16,430 nucleotides of DNA, from contig JAYTQU010000032.1 in NCBI GenBank assembly GCA_043746555.1, positions 1 to 16,430 of the forward strand. Reading direction: 5' to 3'. The notes under the pieces are model-generated. The model was not told where the DNA came from. It saw only the letters and a program-made list of their open reading frames with translations, and did not search any database. Made by a program: the position numbers and the translations under genes. Numbering within the stretch: the first letter of the stretch is position 1; each line of letters starts with the position of its first letter. This stretch comes from CAZQYC01 sp043746555 (GTDB taxonomy: Bacteria > Pseudomonadota > Gammaproteobacteria > Steroidobacterales > Steroidobacteraceae). Below, one piece after another: positions 14,380-16,430 of the stretch.

Positions 14380-16277
14380 CGCGAAGATAACGCCTTCGCT
14401 ATGTAGTGCTTGGCAACTGTCGTTCGCGGCACTTTGATTTCAAACCAATCGCGTACATCTTGGTCCAGCGCAATCCCGTGCATGTAGTTGTAAAGCGCTT
14501 TTTTCAAAGCAACGCCGAGCGCATCGTGATCGACGCCGGTCGGGTCGGTGAAGTTGATGTCGTTCTTGGCGAACGTGGTAGTTGTTTTAGGTTCAAGTAT
14601 CACTCCAAATTGTTCCGGATTCTTTCCGACCGGTGAATGTACGGTGCAAATGAAGCGATGGAAAAATCCGGATTGAATGCAGTTGTGTTCGAAAAGCTGG
14701 CGCACATATTCCAGCGCGTCAACAGTGTCTTGCACGGTCTGTGTGGGAAAGCCATACATTAAATAGGCGTGGACGAGAATGCCTGCATCGCTAAAGGCGC
14801 GTGTCACTCGCGCGACTTGTTCTACCGACACGCCTTTCTTCATTAGCTTGAGTAAGCGATCCGATGCAACTTCAAGTCCGCCGGAGATCGCGATGCAGCC
14901 GCTGTCTGCGAGCAGTTGGCAAAGATCGGAGTTAAATGATTTCTCGAACCGAATATTTCCCCACCACGAGATCGCTAGTTTACGGTTGATCAATTCGATG
15001 GCGAGCGCTTTCAATACTTTGGGCGGCGCCGCTTCATCGACGAAGTGAAATCCCGTTTGGCCGGTCTCTTTGACAATCGTTTCGATCCGACTTGCAAGAA
15101 TCGTTACCGCAGCTGTTTGGTAGTTGGAAATGTAATCGAGTGTGACGTCGCAGAAACTGCACTTCTTCCAATAACAACCTTGGGCGATGGTGAGCTTGTT
15201 CCAACGACCGTCGGACCAGAGCCGATGCATTGGGTTGAGCATATCGAGCAGCGATAGGTAATCGCCGAGCGGCAGTCCATCCCAAGTAGGTGTCCCAAGT
15301 TCGGCGAAGGCGATGTCCGGTTCCTTGAAATCGACGAACCCCAAGTCACGCGTGTACGTACGCACGAGTTGTTCGCGCGGGCGTTTGTCTTGCAGATGTT
15401 CGATCAGCGACAGCACAGGTCGCTCGCCCGCATCTAGTGCGATGTAGTCAAAGTATTCGAACACGCGCGGTTCGTTGAGATCGCGCAATTCCGTATTCAC
15501 GTAGCCGCCGCCAAGGACAGTGATAACAGTGGCATCGCGCTGCTTGATAGTCTGCGCGATTCGAAACGCGGCATACACATTGCCGGGAAAGGGCGTAGAG
15601 ATCAGCACGACATTAGGTCGATGCGTCGCGATCGCTTCAATGGTGAGGTCCCGTAACGCATTGTCGATCAGATTCGGCGTCGCGGTTAATGCTGCATGTA
15701 ACAGTTCGAAACTTGCTTGACTGCTGGCTAACGCTTCGGCGTAACGAACGAATTCAAAACGAGGATCGACAGCGTCGCGAATCACATCGGCGATGTCGTT
15801 TAGATAGAGCGTCGCCAGGTGTTTGGCGCGGTCTTGAATACCGAGCGCGCCAAAAGCTAAACCGAGTGAATCGCCGCTTTCGTCTTGGTAGGTATCGACG
15901 GCTGCAAAGCGCGGCCCTTCAGGTAACAACGTTCGCGAACAAATTCGATGTGCGAGAGTGGAGTCCTTGCCTTGCAAGAAAGCGATCGCGGGCTCAATCG
16001 CATCTACGTAGCGATCGAGCTGAGTATCGAAGGAGCGCACCGACGCCGATCGCTTCTTTTTTGGTAAAGCCGCAACGCACTGGTGAATCTGGCGCAATCC
16101 GGTTGCAGATAACAGCCGCAGCACCAATTTGATCGCGAGGTCCTCTTGCGTAGCATGAATGTTTCGCGACCTTAGAAATCCCGTGAGATAGGCGGTTGAT
16201 GGGTAAGGCGTGTTCAACTGCGTCATCGGCGGAATGACCGACAGCACACACGGTGAATTCGACGACACGAGGTTCAC
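14376..16277 (-). CDS. Uncharacterised radical SAM protein with B12-binding-like N-terminal domain
   Basis: The 633-aa protein has an N-terminal region with PPMTQLNTPYPSTAYL, a Rossmann-like B12-binding-type domain (about 205-295: PNVVLISTPFPGN, VLGGGYVNTEL), then a radical SAM core. The cluster motif is GCYWKKCSFCD, with Cys368, Cys373 and Cys376 spaced CX4CX2C instead of the usual CX3CX2C. Downstream ISGGLEVASDRLL and AYLMYGFPTQT fit the Elp3/MiaB-like radical SAM barrel. No DXHXXG cobalamin-ligand motif is seen. The start is GTG 16277, which overlaps the epmA stop as GTGA; the frame runs further upstream to 16373 but only through epmA coding sequence. Substrate unknown. The close coupling to epmA suggests co-translation and perhaps a related role, which is inference. 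Confidence 0.85.
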   Translation of the reverse strand: MNLVSSNSPCVLSVIPPMTQLNTPYPSTAYLTGFLRSRNIHATQEDLAIKLVLRLLSATGLRQIHQCVAALPKKKRSASVRSFDTQLDRYVDAIEPAIAFLQGKDSTLAHRICSRTLLPEGPRFAAVDTYQDESGDSLGLAFGALGIQDRAKHLATLYLNDIADVIRDAVDPRFEFVRYAEALASSQASFELLHAALTATPNLIDNALRDLTIEAIATHRPNVVLISTPFPGNVYAAFRIAQTIKQRDATVITVLGGGYVNTELRDLNEPRVFEYFDYIALDAGERPVLSLIEHLQDKRPREQLVRTYTRDLGFVDFKEPDIAFAELGTPTWDGLPLGDYLSLLDMLNPMHRLWSDGRWNKLTIAQGCYWKKCSFCDVTLDYISNYQTAAVTILASRIETIVKETGQTGFHFVDEAAPPKVLKALAIELINRKLAISWWGNIRFEKSFNSDLCQLLADSGCIAISGGLEVASDRLLKLMKKGVSVEQVARVTRAFSDAGILVHAYLMYGFPTQTVQDTVDALEYVRQLFEHNCIQSGFFHRFICTVHSPVGKNPEQFGVILEPKTTTTFAKNDINFTDPTGVDHDALGVALKKALYNYMHGIALDQDVRDWFEIKVPRTTVAKHYIAKALSSR

Positions 16278-16430
16278 GCGCGGGCGAAAGGAAACGCTAA
16301 CACTTCGTCGATATGCTTTGCGCCGGTCGCGCACATGACGAGGCGATCGAAACCCAGTGCGACGCCTGCGCATTCCGGCAAGCCGTGTTCGAGCGCCGAA
16401 AGAAAATTCTCGTCGATGGACATCGGTTGC
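16274..16430 (-). CDS. epmA: EF-P lysine lysyltransferase EpmA, C-terminal part (cut by window edge)
   Basis: The last 51 complete codons of a gene entering from the right edge encode PMSIDENFLSALEHGLPECA followed by GVALGFDRLVMCATGA and ending LAFPFARA. This is the C-terminus of a class II lysyl-tRNA synthetase-like protein: motif 3 is G-V-A-L-G-F-D-R. The LPECAGVALGFDRL context and the lack of further domains fit EpmA (PoxA/GenX/YjeA), which ligates beta-lysine onto Lys34 of EF-P; LysS is the alternative but usually ends differently. epmB and efp elsewhere in the window support the call. The stop TGA overlaps the GTG of the radical SAM gene. The frame has no in-window start, so most of the gene is missing. 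Confidence 0.85.
   Translation of the reverse strand, partial: QPMSIDENFLSALEHGLPECAGVALGFDRLVMCATGAKHIDEVLAFPFARA

Noticed and set aside
15689..16132. 147-codon plus-strand open frame
   Set aside because: It is antisense to the radical SAM gene. Its product is Arg-rich with no recognisable motif.
16278..16373. N-terminal extension of the radical SAM protein to ATG 16373
   Set aside because: The extra 32 residues are Arg-rich and are read out of frame through the conserved epmA C-terminus. The GTG overlapping the epmA stop is a better start.

Overview
The window reads as a chromosomal segment of a gammaproteobacterium of moderate GC content. Four things point there: an EF-P with a lysylatable Lys34 plus both EpmA and EpmB, a guaB-guaA-tadA run converging on mltF, a FimX-like REC-PAS-GGDEF-EAL protein, and a LytTR regulator of the type common in Xanthomonadales and relatives. 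The order-level placement (Xanthomonadales, Steroidobacterales or Nevskiales-like) is inference. I see no insertion sequence, phage gene, integrase or CRISPR array. The genes are packed tightly, with several start/stop overlaps.

Layout. Positions 1-59 hold the 3' end of a tRNA-Ser and its strong terminator. mltF (lytic transglycosylase, +) follows and converges, with an 82-bp overlap, on the minus-strand purine operon guaB-guaA-tadA (read from about 5.1 kb down to 1.5 kb), whose likely promoter lies at 5084-5113. Next on the minus strand is epmB, then a gene for a c-di-GMP effector-like protein whose GGDEF and EAL signatures are both degenerate. epmB is divergent from efp, its substrate, across a 56-bp gap. 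efp converges on a membrane-anchored LytTR regulator (-). That regulator is divergent from a PQQ-dependent dehydrogenase (+) with a signal peptide and a C-terminal membrane anchor. The dehydrogenase converges on msrC, the free methionine-R-sulfoxide reductase gene (-). A 237-bp gap with a 13-bp tandem repeat precedes a CYP153-type P450 gene (+). The P450 converges on a minus-strand block entering from the right edge: epmA (C-terminus only), an uncharacterised radical SAM gene joined to it by a GTGA overlap, and possibly a 45-codon small ORF joined to that by a TTGA overlap.

How the genes relate. EpmB, EF-P and EpmA form the EF-P beta-lysylation pathway that relieves ribosome stalling at polyproline; all three lie within about 9 kb but in separate transcription units. 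GuaB and GuaA make GMP from IMP, and TadA makes inosine at the tRNA wobble position. The most interesting unexplained item is the radical SAM protein translationally coupled to epmA. It has a CX4CX2C cluster motif and a B12-binding-like domain lacking the canonical His motif. Other points worth a look are the tandem repeat ahead of the P450, a 14-bp palindrome at the epmB/efp divergent start, and a 9-bp inverted repeat in the PQQ dehydrogenase leader.
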